Shown here: positions 34,171 through 44,749 of the stretch, in pieces
Layout: the number at the start of each line of letters is the position of its first letter
Numbering within the stretch: position 1 is the stretch's first letter
From: Flammulina velutipes
Lineage: Eukaryota; Basidiomycota; Agaricomycetes; Agaricales; Physalacriaceae
Reading direction: 5' to 3'
NCBI GenBank assembly: GCA_011800155.1
Contig: CM022376.1
Span: forward strand, 2,418,001 to 2,482,000
DNA: 64,000 nucleotides
The notes under the pieces: model-generated
The model's database searches: none
Told to the model about the DNA's origin: nothing
The model's input: the letters and a program-made list of their open reading frames with translations, nothing else
Translations under genes and position numbers: made by a program

Positions 34171-35898
34171 TCAAAACTCGTTAGTGTCGGTAGCGATAAC
34201 CTTGATACCTAAAGAACGGAATCTTGCGCAGGTCGCCTCCCAAGCGGTAAGCTGGAAAGGACGCCATTGAGAAAGACCCTCCAGGCTGAGATTACCTACA
34301 ATCCTCAACTCGCGTATCTTTGGGGTGGGTACACGGAGGCGAGATTCGATAATTTCCAACAGCTCTTCATTTATTCCATCACGCCACACCACCGAGGCCT
34401 CCACTCTCAAGCTCTCCAAAGATGGGAAAAGATTATCCATCCCATGATTCATCCGCAACACTGTGGTCCTCAACAGCAAATTGTCTCCAAGATGGAGCGC
34501 AGTGACGTGTGGTGCCCCCGCAAGGAACGCCACAAGAAGCTGGATGCTTTGCAGCTGTCCTGAAACGATGGAGATATTTCGTAGGTGCTGCGAGCACTGA
34601 TGAAGGTCGGGATAGGTGCGGAGCTCATAGCGAGGGAGCTGCAGATAGAGGGTTTCTAGGCATGGCATGGACAGATGATTCAAGATCTTCGGGTCGTCGA
34701 ACAAGACGATAAGTGTGAGGAGACGCGGCAACTGAATGGGCGGCAATCCTTGGAAGACCTCCAGGCGTCGTCCGTAGTCCCCCGATGCGTCCACCGTTAG
34801 TTTCCGCAGCGAAGATAGTCGCGAATACTTGGCGAGGCAGAACAAGCATGTCCTGTAGACCTCGATCTTGTTCCAATTCACGTCTATCTTGTATTCTCCG
34901 TAGGAGTAAACGTGTGTGAGACGAGGCGCGTGGCGAAAGGAAGTGACGGGGATATCGTCTTCGTTGCTGTAGGGGTCGTCCTTCACAATCAGGTGTGTGA
35001 GATTTTCGAAGGAACACAGGGCAAAAACAGTATCGTCAGGCGATTGTTGGATACTTATCCTCAGATACCACCAACGATCTGTTGTGGATCTCAACAGAGA
35101 CACCATCCTGTCGTTTCCCGTGAAGAGATGCGAGCAGGGCTGATCATCGTCGATAATAACAGCAAGTAATGTGTTACGCGACCTCTGTAGCTGAAGATCA
35201 AGCCGCGAAAGTATGACGTGCTCGCGTCGTTTCCGGCGTCGGTTGAGCGTGAATTGGGAGATGTTCACAACCGACCAGAGAGACGGTGATGTGAGGGCAA
35301 GGCGACGCCAACGACTACAGACATATGACATCCTCCAAGACGGATGTCTATTGTCAAGAGAGCCATGGTCCTTTGACGAGTGGTACTCATGGCTGTCTGC
35401 GCACCACTGGAAGACAACGAGGAGGATGTCGTCGGGAAGGGAACGCATGAGGTGGAGAATGGTTCGCAACTGGGCCAAGGAGTTTACGATATCGACGCGC
35501 GCTGCCCTTGCGATATCCAAAATCTTCGCGTCCTCGACGTTGTAAATAAGGAGATCCAAATGCGACAAATCAGCACGCGAGTCATGGAGTCCATGATGCG
35601 CCAGAGTGTACATGTTGCCGGAATAAAGAGGATCGTTAGTGGTCAAGAAGGGCGCAAGCGTTGTGAGGAGTTGTTTGTGAACCAGTGTCCGCTCCTGGAT
35701 GGTCTTCAACTGGCAGTAGATATCTGGGGAGGCCGGCCGGTTGCTAAAGGACACTGAGCATGCAATGCAGTAAATATGATCAACCATATTCCTTACCTTT
35801 GTGAACACATCTAAATAGCAGAATATCGTGGTCAAAAGCAAGGCAAGCACATGTTCAAGCCCGGGCCGGAACTTTCCCACGCCCATTACTATACGCAC
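34171..35898 (-). CDS. F-box/leucine-rich protein A
   Basis: Substrate-recognition type protein of SCF ubiquitin ligases, from a group expanded in Agaricomycetes. The F-box reads SLPDDILLVVFQWC followed by YVCSRWRRLALTSPSLW. An N-terminal helix region (LKTIQERTLVHKQLLTTL) precedes it, and about 400 residues of irregular leucine-rich repeats follow (LTHVYSYGEYKID, LETLYLQLP, VTALHLGDNLLL). The open frame has no stop from 35898, but a GTAAGG donor near 35796 and an acceptor ending CTACTGCCAG before TTGAAGACC suggest that the first 34 residues splice directly to LKTIQ; the same exon pair is visible in the pseudogene at 45938-47629. The target is unknown. Confidence 0.75.
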   Translation of the reverse strand: MRIVMGVGKFRPGLEHVLALLLTTIFCYLDVFTKVRNMVDHIYCIACSVSFSNRPASPDIYCQLKTIQERTLVHKQLLTTLAPFLTTNDPLYSGNMYTLAHHGLHDSRADLSHLDLLIYNVEDAKILDIARAARVDIVNSLAQLRTILHLMRSLPDDILLVVFQWCADSHEYHSSKDHGSLDNRHPSWRMSYVCSRWRRLALTSPSLWSVVNISQFTLNRRRKRREHVILSRLDLQLQRSRNTLLAVIIDDDQPCSHLFTGNDRMVSLLRSTTDRWWYLRISIQQSPDDTVFALCSFENLTHLIVKDDPYSNEDDIPVTSFRHAPRLTHVYSYGEYKIDVNWNKIEVYRTCLFCLAKYSRLSSLRKLTVDASGDYGRRLEVFQGLPPIQLPRLLTLIVLFDDPKILNHLSMPCLETLYLQLPRYELRTYPDLHQCSQHLRNISIVSGQLQSIQLLVAFLAGAPHVTALHLGDNLLLRTTVLRMNHGMDNLFPSLESLRVEASVVWRDGINEELLEIIESRLRVPTPKIRELRIVGNLSLEGLSQWRPFQLTAWEATCARFRSLGIKVIATDTNEF

Positions 35899-36265
35899 AG
35901 CTATTACTAGAGTTCTTCGACAGTACTAATGAATCTATTCCAAACGAGTTTTTCCTTCGACGTAACGCATGACCATATGCTCCTGTAACGTGTACCATCT
36001 CCGCAAAAGCGTATTCCGCAGGCCCAACGTCTCGACAGGCCACACCACGACGGACAAAGAGCTCTATGACACTCTGCAAAGTACTCGAGAGCGCGCACAT
36101 CTTCAGCATGCGTAACGTCTCCTTGATATTTTGCAGCATGACTCCAGCATCGAGCTTCAAGCTCCTTAGATGTGGCAAATAGGATTGTCCTAATCCTTGG
36201 AGCCCTGCTGAGATAAAGCGTAGTGACGTTGGATTCCTCTCTCGGGAAAAGCTCAAAATGGCCAT
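35899..36265 (-). pseudogene. F-box/LRR 3' fragment
   Basis: A minus-strand frame with leucine-rich C-terminal features (YLPHLRSLKLDAGV, MLKMCALSSTLQSVIELFV) but no F-box and no upstream exon. The order of the blocks follows the C-terminal third of the family. It lies just upstream of F-box protein A and may be the tail of a deleted neighbour. Confidence 0.4.
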
Positions 36266-37151
36266 ATCATACGATTGTACACAGATACATTTGCCCCTTG
36301 CCCCTCGCGATAGATCATTGGGTCAAGAGACGCCACTGTAAACACTCTCGAAAAGTTTAGTGTAGCGTCAAGGTATTAACTAGATGCGTAAACGTGAATT
36401 TCCGAATATGCGAAAGTGGAGTTGATTAAAATAAGTAGTGGATCAGACAATATTAAGACGACCATCCGCTATTCTCCTTCCCGTCGAGCTCTCCTCGTTG
36501 ACGATCAACGACAGCTCATCGACTTCTGGTCCATTCGCCCCGTTCCCCCGTCTAGCTTGGGGGCATACACATTCGCATCGCTCCACAGAAATAGTCTGTC
36601 CCCCCAGCATATCCGTCCCGTGACAACTGTAGAGGGAGGATGTGGACGGCGGACAATGGAAGTGCAGAAGCTGCGATTTCCAACTTTGCCGGCGTAGGTC
36701 GATCAGCTCACGGAGAGTCTGCATAGCCACAGCCAAACAGAGAGAGGATACAATACAATTTGGAGAAACGTCTTGCGTGTCTATCATCATGGCAAAGCGT
36801 CTCCATGGGTATTTTTTGGACGTGGTTGTTGGTCAGGAGAACACAGATATGAGAGTGGTGGGTGCCCAGTTGTTGCCTGAAGTTCTATGAGTTGGGAACG
36901 TAGCCAAGACCAAACAAGCGCGTCGCGTGCTTAGTTCGCGTTTTCACACTTCAAGTTGCACATATAGCTATCCATAGATTGAATTATAAAATGGGGGTCG
37001 TAATTCCAAAGGACTACGCGGAGGTCTATCCAAATGAATCAGTCAAGCCTCACGAGTAAGCGCCACACTGAGCCGAATCCATGTCTTCATTGCAACTCCA
37101 TCTTCCAATCATTGACTCCTTCCGTAAACCATATATCAGCTGTGTATATAC
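36266..37151. other. intergenic, no gene recognised
   Basis: Frames on both strands between 36416 and 36890 look like chance. GCGCCACA (inverse of TGTGGCGC) is at 37060-37067. Confidence 0.4.
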
Positions 37152-37253
37152 GTTTTGTTTTACGTGCAGCTAGTTCGGCGGTGAAGCCTTAAGCCCGGAG
37201 CCCACGACAAGGACGCACGAGGATGGTATCACCACCCCTCTCCGGGAGCCCAG
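37152..37253 (-). repeat. dispersed repeat R1, copy 1
   Basis: About 102 bases that match 48443-48544 in inverse orientation with the same length and roughly 85 percent identity by eye. Shared blocks are GCAGCTAGTTCGGC and GCTCCGGGCTTAAGGC (as read on the minus strand). No gene inside. Confidence 0.65.
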
Positions 37254-37462
37254 CCGTCGATATCAGCCACAGTCGAGACATCCAAAAGTGCAAGTTCGCA
37301 GAAGAAAGCTCGTCTTTTTGACTTTTCTCCATGAACGACCTCAGAGAACAGGGTACTAGGAAGAGACGTCAGAAGACAAACATTCGCCAGGGTTCACATA
37401 ATCTTTCGATAACGATCGACCAGATTAGAAAGACGAAGCTATAACTTGCTCAAGGTTGAGAC

Positions 37463-37522
37463 CCAGTAAGAAGTGCGTCTGGGGAGATCGGTTCGTAGCG
37501 AAGGATAACGGTAAATAAAGGG
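37463..37522 (+). repeat. 60-bp inverted repeat, left arm
   Basis: Matches 38483-38542 in inverse orientation with two differences seen in 60 bases. Shared block: GTTCGTAGCGAAGGATAACG. The arms bracket about 960 bases. Confidence 0.75.
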
Positions 37523-38482
37523 TTCTACCAGGTTGTACCGAAAAAATCGGCGAAATGAGAATATGACGATTTTTTTCGGTGGACAGTGAATCACAGCGGT
37601 GAAAGACGACGTAATATCTGCACATATCGGTGGCCATTTGATAATATCCATACGGTTCTTCCACACACTAAAGAAGGCAAGATTAAATGATTTTATTAAG
37701 GCCTATATACTCTTCATACATATATACACTGCTACAGATTGTGGTATAATGTTATGAGCCCAAAGATGGGGTGGTGGGTGTCAACATCAAGTGATGCGAC
37801 GTCCAGTCATTCTCGTCGAAATTGCCGGTACCAATATATGATCGCCTGGGACATTTTCAGCACGCGTCGTCCGAGAAAAACAGGATGAGGAAACTCACCG
37901 TCAACGACTGACTTCGCAGAAGTGATAGAGATATTCGGTGCAGGCTACAAAGAGTCCACGCAAGCATGGCAACCTCGACGTAGCGCAGCATGGTTTTCCG
38001 AGGTGGTGCAGGTCACAATTGGTGGTGGTGAGTCATTGGCCTGAGGTATTGCACAATTCGTGTTATGCCTATAGTATGGTCAGAGCATTGGAACTATGAA
38101 GAAACGACGACGCACCATACGATGCAGTCAGAGACGGACAGAGCGGTACGGAACAACACAGCGACGAGCGTTGTCGTCGCTCCTAGAACCTAGGCGATAA
38201 ATATAGCAGCCAGTCGATGAGGTTATTCGGTGTTGCCAAACTTACTTAGAGATGTTGACTTGTGGTCGGCTGAGTCCAAGTCAGACGGTGGTAGGAAGGC
38301 AAGAGGTAATCATCGTGCGGAGTTAGAAAAGAAGTCACTCTCTGGAGCCCCTGGGACGTGGTCGATCGCGACAAATCTAACTTCAGACGGCTACAGATTG
38401 GAACAGAAAACTCCTGTATTATTTGTGGATGCCAGGGTACCATTTCTGTAGCTACAGATCAATTACACTGTTGTACGATGCG
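37523..38482. other. DNA between inverted-repeat arms, no gene recognised
   Basis: Contains splice-like GTGAGT and CAG sites and only short frames. No transposase or other protein recognised. It could be a small non-autonomous element or the transcribed loop of a hairpin. Confidence 0.4.
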
Positions 38483-38542
38483 CCCTTTATTTGCCGTTAT
38501 CCTTCGCTACGAACCGATTTCCCCAGACGCACTTCTTACTGG
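38483..38542 (-). repeat. 60-bp inverted repeat, right arm
   Basis: Inverse partner of 37463-37522. Outside the arms (after 38545 and before 37460) similarity fades quickly. Confidence 0.75.
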
Positions 38543-39287
38543 GGTTGAGACGTAGACCAAAAAGGAAGCAGCCGCCGCCAGAATTTAAAGGCTAGGAGGA
38601 ACAGCCAAAGGGTAAAACGAAGCCTGGGTGAAAGCAAAAGACTTCAAGGAGTTCCAGCTGACACAGTCATTTAGTGCCATGACAGTAATTCGCCTCAAAG
38701 AAGAGAAACACGTAGGCAGACATCGGCAACCTCTTCAAAGAGGACAAAAAAGATACGCCACCGGAATAATTTGAACGCGTAGCAGTAAATCCCAGCTCTT
38801 GATGTCTGCTTTATCAAGAGACGTCGCAACAGGACAAAGTCCCGAGAGATGGCGGAGAAACGGAACAGGCTTCTAGACTGCAAGAAAGAGGATCGAAAGT
38901 ACAGTGCAGTCGCCACAATAAGACAGCTAGATAAGGGAGCCACTCACGTCCGCGTCAATTGATCGAGACCTAGGTTCAAGTCGAGGGTGGTGTAGTGTCA
39001 GCCTGAAAGAAATGGCATCGAAGCCGAGAGTGAAAGACTAGAGTAGATCAACATGGAAGCAAGGACAGAGTTGGGGTGAATATCAATCACTGAACGATGG
39101 GAGGCCTTTTATACCCTAGTGGCCATCCGGGCCTTTGTTCGCTTTGCCGACATATGCTAATTGTCCTCGGAAATTCCATTGTGCTTGATCAATTTCTACA
39201 ATCGAAAGGGCTGTACAGTGTACATTGTTCGAAAGGGGAAATTGCCGGTCATGATACGCCACATTTTACGGGATACAGAACCGATAA
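38543..39287. other. intergenic, no gene recognised
   Basis: A few splice-like sites on the minus strand but no convincing coding blocks. TACGCCACA (inverse of TGTGGCGTA, a variant of the motif) is near 39255. Confidence 0.4.
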
Positions 39288-40661
39288 TCAAAAATCCACC
39301 TGGTGGTCAAAGTGAACATCTATACTCTCCCGCAACTCCAGCCACTTCGTACGAAGCGTCTCCTCTAGACCAAGCGCCTCGTTGGATTTCCATTCATCCC
39401 ATCCATCATTGGCCCAATCATACATATTGTGCGTGCATCTCACAAATCTAACCATGCCGATAGGCCCTCCCACCGAATTCTGAGCTCGTGCATGAAGCAT
39501 AGAGATGACGGACTTGGCGTGCATCTGCATCGTGCGGAAACTCAACGACAATGTCGTCAATTTCGGCAAGACTCCCATTTGGATCGCTCTCAATGTAGCG
39601 GGTGTGGCGACATTCTGGCAAAGATGAAGTGTTGTTACCGATGGTACGCGGGACAGGAAATCGGTCAAGTCGTTCTCTTCCTCTGGTTCGAAACAGATGA
39701 CCAGGCGAACCAAGTTGTCGAGGTCGGTGAACACTGGGAAACGGGTAGGACCGCGGGGACGGGAGACATGCTGCAAGGTATCGACTATTTCAAGCCTCTC
39801 CAACGCCGGTGCCCGCATAAGCTTCGAAAGCTCGTACAGGAAGCGGTTGGAAGTTGATTCACAGAATATGAAATCACGGAGGGAGGGCAAAACGAAAGAA
39901 CCCAACTCCGAGAGTATCTGATCCAAGACTTCTATGACGCATGCGTCGTCCTCAATACGCAATGTCCGCAGATCATGCATCTGAGGAAGAATGCGCAGCC
40001 CGTAGCTGGAGGTGTCGAACCGTTTAATTCCACCACATGGTATGATGATGGTGCCCCGCCAAGGACCGTCCAGCTTCAGCTCGTTAAGACGGACGGCATC
40101 ACGGAAAAGAGTGATATGATCACCGACCCCTAATAAATCGTCATCCATTGCGAGCGGGGATAGCTCGAGTGTACGAAGACGCTCAAATGAGCATCCCGAG
40201 AGCCTCCCGTAGAGGTCAGGAAACGCACTGATCTCGACAGAGCGCCATCGAGACGTCGTGGGAATAAGGAGAGCGATAAGGGATTGGACGAATGGTTCAC
40301 GTCTCTCCTCGTAATCCTCCACCTCGCCATTGAGGTGCTCCTCAATGTGAACGATGAGGTCCGTGACATTGCCAGATTTCTGAAGAAAGGTCTTGGCTCG
40401 AAGTACGACGTCTGCGGGACGGAGGTCTAGATAGTTCTCGAAGACGAGATATATAGAGGACCAAAAATGAGGAGAGGCCAACACCAAGGTGCGCCAACGT
40501 CGGCAAACATGTGTAAGCACCCAAGGATATCGTTCTGAGTCTAGGGAGTCATTGACATGGGAATCACTGCAGAAGAGGAGAATGCAGGTGAGGACATCAT
40601 CGTAGAGAGAGTTGAGGGTTTTGGTAGTGGTGGAAGTAGCCAGGATTGGCCAGGAGCTGGA
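39288..40661 (-). CDS. F-box/leucine-rich protein B
   Basis: Related to protein A but more distant. The F-box begins near 40620 in the same frame as LYDDVLTCILLFCSDS and continues to WVLTHVCRRWRTLVLASPHFW. The LRR part reads LRTLELSPLAMDD, LRTLRIEDDACVIEVLDQIL, LERLEIVDTLQHV and VTTLHLCQNVATPATL, ending DVHFDHQVDF. No ATG lies in frame just upstream of the F-box, so the start exon is uncertain; the 5' limit given is approximate. Its role as an SCF adaptor is inferred from the family. Confidence 0.65.
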   Translation of the reverse strand, partial: SSSWPILATSTTTKTLNSLYDDVLTCILLFCSDSHVNDSLDSERYPWVLTHVCRRWRTLVLASPHFWSSIYLVFENYLDLRPADVVLRAKTFLQKSGNVTDLIVHIEEHLNGEVEDYEERREPFVQSLIALLIPTTSRWRSVEISAFPDLYGRLSGCSFERLRTLELSPLAMDDDLLGVGDHITLFRDAVRLNELKLDGPWRGTIIIPCGGIKRFDTSSYGLRILPQMHDLRTLRIEDDACVIEVLDQILSELGSFVLPSLRDFIFCESTSNRFLYELSKLMRAPALERLEIVDTLQHVSRPRGPTRFPVFTDLDNLVRLVICFEPEEENDLTDFLSRVPSVTTLHLCQNVATPATLRAIQMGVLPKLTTLSLSFRTMQMHAKSVISMLHARAQNSVGGPIGMVRFVRCTHNMYDWANDGWDEWKSNEALGLEETLRTKWLELRESIDVHFDHQVDF

Positions 40662-40956
40662 GTAATAGTTCAGACTTCGACTACTGACAGCTGATGCATA
40701 TCACGCACCTAACACCATTTTCCGGATTATTCATGATATGCTACAAAAAGAATCAATATGGTATATCACAGAGGAAAATCATTGGAATGACTTACGAACG
40801 ATTTCAAGTCCGAGCAAATGGTAAAAGAAGGAAAAGGAGGAGGAGTGCGGCGTGGCTGTTCGAACTTCGAAGGGCCTAGGTGTCGTTCCATCAACCACGT
40901 GAAATTCAATTTGCGCACGAATTCAATTATTTGACCACTCCGCTAAATAAGACCTC

Positions 40957-41436
40957 TCAAAACACGTTTATGTCTGCATGTATAACCTTGACTCCCCCAC
41001 AACACAGCCTCTGAGCAATTATATCCCAAGAGCTCACCCAAGCAGCCTGGGTAGACGACTTTGGCAACTTACCGATGAGAACTAGCTCCCGTATCCTGGG
41101 TGCAGGAGCTTTAAGCTGAGACTCGAAGATCGCCTGCAGCTCTAAACCTGCCCAATCGTTCTCCAACTCGGAGGCATCCATCCTCAAGCTCTCCAAGAGG
41201 GGAAACAGATCATCCGCTGTCCCATTCACCCGAAGGAAGGTTGTCTTCAACAACAGGCTATCCTCGAGGTAAAGCGCCGTTACACATGGTGCTCCCGAAA
41301 GGAACGAAACGAAGGGTTCCACACTTGTCATGCGTCCTGAAGTAATGGATAGATTTCGTAGGTGTTTCGCACACTGGCGAAGGTAAGGATATGCGCGAGG
41401 ATTGTGGAGGGGAAGTCGCAAATGAAGGGTTTCCAA
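40957..41436 (-). pseudogene. F-box/LRR 3' fragment, relative of protein A
   Basis: Aligns with the last 160 residues of protein A: METLHLRLPLHNPRAYPYL against LETLYLQLPRYELRTYPDL, then APCVTALYLEDSLLLKTT and APAPRIRELVLIGKL. The F-box and first two thirds are missing and the upstream DNA (to 41700) has no family blocks. A truncated duplicate. Confidence 0.6.
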
Positions 41437-41470
41437 GCTGTTCGACGCGTGTCAGCGATCCATGAAACAA

Positions 41471-42483
41471 CTATGACAAGGCGAGCGGTAGGCATGGCTG
41501 GTGACGCCAGAATGGCAGATAGCAAAGCCAATGCAAACAACGCACGCACAGGTTGGCGGAACTGTCTCCGAAAGAGTGGCCACGAACAATATTGCGGTAA
41601 ATCATTGCGATTAGAGGAGGAAGACACGCGTTGGATGAAGGGGGTTTGGAGTACCGGTCATCGTCGTGAGGATATGGTGCTCGAAATAGACCAGGTCTGA
41701 CTACACCTCAGTAGGTTCGCCTACGGAGCAAAAACATCGATGAACGACAACGGAAAGGTAGCAATGCACATACCAGAAGGTTGGACGAATGCTACTGAAG
41801 GATAGAGGGAACACCAATATGGGTCAGTGAGGGAGGGGAAAGCTAGGAAACAAGACGTCAGGATGTCGACGTTTCAAAGGCAGACACGATCCGCACCATA
41901 CGACCAGGACATCAGATGTTCTCGAGCATGCATCGATGAGTATGGCGTGCTGAAGGACATGCTCCCTCGGAGGAATCGAACCTCCCAGACACAAAGCCTG
42001 GCTCCAACTAGCGAGGGAGAAGGGACGGGTGCTTGCGCTCGAAAGGAGTCGTCCTAGAACGCGTGCTGTCGCCTAAAGCAAAGGAAAGAGCATCGTGCAA
42101 TGAATGCTAGCAAAAGCCGTGCCATCCTCCTAATAGTCCAGAGAGCCGTCCAGGTCTATTGGCGTCAGGACGAGTCATAGCACGCATAGTTTTTCGCCGC
42201 TGGACAACAGGTTAGTTTAGGACAACGCGACGCGACGACGACTCACCATGTAGCCTGCCCGGCCTTCGTCTCTTCACAGGGGATGTCTCTGCTCTGCTGA
42301 AGACTGGCTGAAGATATACGCGCGTCGCCATGATCATGGTGGTAAGAAGGAAAGAAAGAGAACGGGACGCTCATGCCAAAGAAGCACCAACAACACGTGA
42401 TATGCTGTGGCGTTTCGACGTTTGTGATTCAATAAGTAGCTCTTCTCAACTGGTCGAGGGAAACTGCAGGATTTACGTGAGAT
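41471..42483. other. intergenic with tRNA-like sequence, no protein gene recognised
   Basis: About 1 kb. It holds the tRNA-like sequence at 41961-42019. A two-exon minus-strand mini frame of about 40 codons starts near 42331 (MATRVYLQPVFSR) but has no homologue I know. Confidence 0.4.
41961..42019 (-). other. truncated tRNA-like sequence
   Basis: On the minus strand, a 7-bp acceptor stem (CTCCCTC with GAGGGAG) encloses a perfect T-arm (GGAGG-TTCGATT-CCTCC, with the B box GGTTCGATTCC) and an anticodon-like arm (CCAGG-CTTTGTG-TCTGG, loop triplet TTG). At 59 bases it lacks most of the D-arm and the variable loop of a normal tRNA. Probably a tRNA pseudogene or SINE-type relic. Confidence 0.4.
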
Positions 42484-44040
42484 TCATTGGTACATAAAAC
42501 TGGTGGAATACTCCATAAATCTATAGCCTAAGTTCTCCAGGTAATCCCAATAAGTCTGGTAAACTACATTTATCCTCTCTCCAATCAACGGAGGAAGCAC
42601 AGTTTCCTCCTTCTCAGATTCATCGCAAACAATCTTTAGCTTTGTAAGGGGAGCTATGTCATCTCCACGTCCCTGATAGCGAGCCGACACTACATTTGTC
42701 ATGCTCATCTGAAATCTGTGCATTGTATATGCATGAACACCAAGCGATCTCAAATTCGGTAGTAGAATCGTGGTCCGATCATCAGTGTCGATAACCTCGA
42801 GCGCCTCCAGTAGCTTCTTGTTAACAATGTACTTGCCCAGATAAACGGAAGTAAGACCTCTGCATTGCGCCAGAAATGCAATCAAAGGTCCTGAAGATTC
42901 CCTACACGGGTTCGTGTAATCCACGAAGATTGTTTGGATCCGGTCAATGGATCCCTCGAAAGTCGGAAAGGGTGACATATATGAATGAAAGATGAAGCCA
43001 AGGGTGTTCAAGGAAGGAAAGTGAGCAAAGCTCGGGGCTAACTCCCGGGCGGAATGGAAGTGTTCATTTTGTGTCACGAATAGGGCTTCGACAGTGGGTA
43101 GAGTCATGAGAGGCTGTGTGCTATCCCCAGGAAGTGTTTTCGAGGACCAATCCCCAGTCTGTTCTATGCACAACGTCCGAAGGGAAGCAAGCACAGATAA
43201 ATACTTGATGTGCCGCGTGTCACAAGAATAATACGTGATTGTGTCCCAAGCCCCGGGAAAGTCCAGATCTATCGCAACTCCTCCGAGCCACAAGCTACTC
43301 GTACAGGGAGCATCAAACCGAATGGTTCCCGTTTGGGAACTCACGGTTGGGGGTTCAGATAAAGTGAGCTTCACGTTGCGCAAATGAAGGAAAGATCCTC
43401 CTGTGTATGCCACAAGTTCCAGCAGCAGCGGCTCATTAACTCGTACGACCAGCGTTTCCCAGCGATTTGATGAAGGACCTAGAATCTGGAGGCATTCTAA
43501 GAGGCGTTCGTTACCAACGGGTTCCTCTGCTTCGATGTGCACGTAGAGATCGCAGTCTGCGGACCGACGAATAATCGTTGAAAGGCGATGTACCAGGGGC
43601 GTAATATTGCAATACATTATCTCAAAAGAGGCGATATAAATCTTCGACCACAGCCTGGGGGACGTAAGCGCCAGAGCACGCCACCCGTGAGAGACGTATG
43701 ACAGGTTCCAAGGAGGATTAGTGACATCTAAAATAGGTCTATTCTCAGATGAGAAAGTGCAACATTCGAAGATAGTGCGAAGGACGTCATCTGGGATTGA
43801 GTGGATTGGATGAAGGACAGCTTTGTGGCGGAGCATATATGCTTCGATGACCCGTTGTGCATCGTTCATCTGGGCTGGATCAGCTCGATCCTCAAGAGCC
43901 CGTTCCTTCAGAGCCACGTTATTGTTATCTAGTTTCTGTAGACTGGTTGTGGGAGCCTGAATCTCGGCCTCGGTCAGAGTGTCGGTACTCTGAAGCAGTT
44001 GTTCTACGTGTGCGTCGACGGTAATTACGCTGGGAGGCAT
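42484..44040 (-). CDS. F-box/leucine-rich protein C
   Basis: I chose ATG 44040 (MPPSVITVDAHVEQLL); the open frame runs further up, but that part overlaps the promoter and has no family features. A predicted coiled coil comes first (TSLQKLDNNNVALKERALED). The F-box is HSIPDDVLRTIFECC with YVSHGWRALALTSPRLW. About 380 residues of leucine-rich blocks follow (FLHLRNVKLTLSEP, FPSLNTLGFIFHSY, LPNLRSLGVHAYTM). The frame has no stops through 519 codons. An SCF substrate receptor by family; the target is unknown. Confidence 0.75.
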   Translation of the reverse strand: MPPSVITVDAHVEQLLQSTDTLTEAEIQAPTTSLQKLDNNNVALKERALEDRADPAQMNDAQRVIEAYMLRHKAVLHPIHSIPDDVLRTIFECCTFSSENRPILDVTNPPWNLSYVSHGWRALALTSPRLWSKIYIASFEIMYCNITPLVHRLSTIIRRSADCDLYVHIEAEEPVGNERLLECLQILGPSSNRWETLVVRVNEPLLLELVAYTGGSFLHLRNVKLTLSEPPTVSSQTGTIRFDAPCTSSLWLGGVAIDLDFPGAWDTITYYSCDTRHIKYLSVLASLRTLCIEQTGDWSSKTLPGDSTQPLMTLPTVEALFVTQNEHFHSARELAPSFAHFPSLNTLGFIFHSYMSPFPTFEGSIDRIQTIFVDYTNPCRESSGPLIAFLAQCRGLTSVYLGKYIVNKKLLEALEVIDTDDRTTILLPNLRSLGVHAYTMHRFQMSMTNVVSARYQGRGDDIAPLTKLKIVCDESEKEETVLPPLIGERINVVYQTYWDYLENLGYRFMEYSTSFMYQ

Positions 44041-44361
44041 GGTGACATCGACATGACTGTCATTGGGGTCTCTACAATGATTTGTAGAGCTTAGCGGATT
44101 GCGAAAGAGATGACACGGGTACTCACTTATTTGAATGCATAGACGAAGAAAGGTGGAGACAAAAGTTTGAATAAACGTTGGATGCGATGTGGCGACGTGT
44201 GGCGGGTGAGGTGGTGGAAGAAGGGAAGGATAGAAAATCGCGGCGTTCCACAGACGCAATTTATAGCCAATCGGCCCGAATGTTCCGAGTGGCACATTTA
44301 TCATCGACGCCACTATTGACACACATCATCTTGAGAAGGAAAATAGCTATACAGCTACTAG

Positions 44362-44700
44362 CTACTCCGAAAGGTACGATATCCCCAAGACTCTCTCTTC
44401 ATATGGCCGTTTGATCTTCAGGTCTTTAAGAAGATCTCGGATTCTGTTCATCTCATTGATATAGAGCGGATCGTCGTTTGGACAAAGCCAGCTCAGCTCG
44501 ATCTTGTTGGATGGGGGGGGTAATATAGAATGTCCACTTGTTGCGGGGGAGTGTCCACGCTTTAAACATGCACTGGGAGCACGCCCAACACGCCCTCTTC
44601 GAACACCCCATGGCACGTTTGAACGGTGTGATTTCATTCCTTCTCAGATACTCCGTAATTTGCGCTTCCGGGTGTACATGATACAATACATGCAGATACT
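44362..44700 (-). pseudogene. OTT_1508-type deaminase C-terminal fragment, frameshifted
   Basis: Minus-strand frame reading YHVHPEAQITEYL, then AMGCSKRACWACSQCM, the H-x-E and C-x-x-C pattern of the fungal OTT_1508-like deaminase-fold family. The frame runs into a C8 tract (G8 at 44512-44519 on the plus strand); beyond it the family-like tail (CPNDDPLYINEMNRIRDLL) continues in another frame to a stop at 44362. The N-terminal part of the protein is missing. A one-base change in the homopolymer would explain the frame break. Assignment to the family is by motif pattern only. Confidence 0.45.
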
Positions 44701-44749
44701 TCTCATGCGCTCAAACACTGTCGGTAACACGATACCAAGATAACTATAT

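Noticed and set aside
42248..42331. Mini two-exon gene on the minus strand (about 40 codons)
   Set aside because: It has splice-like sites but no conserved motif, and it lacks the CaaX end that would suggest a pheromone precursor.
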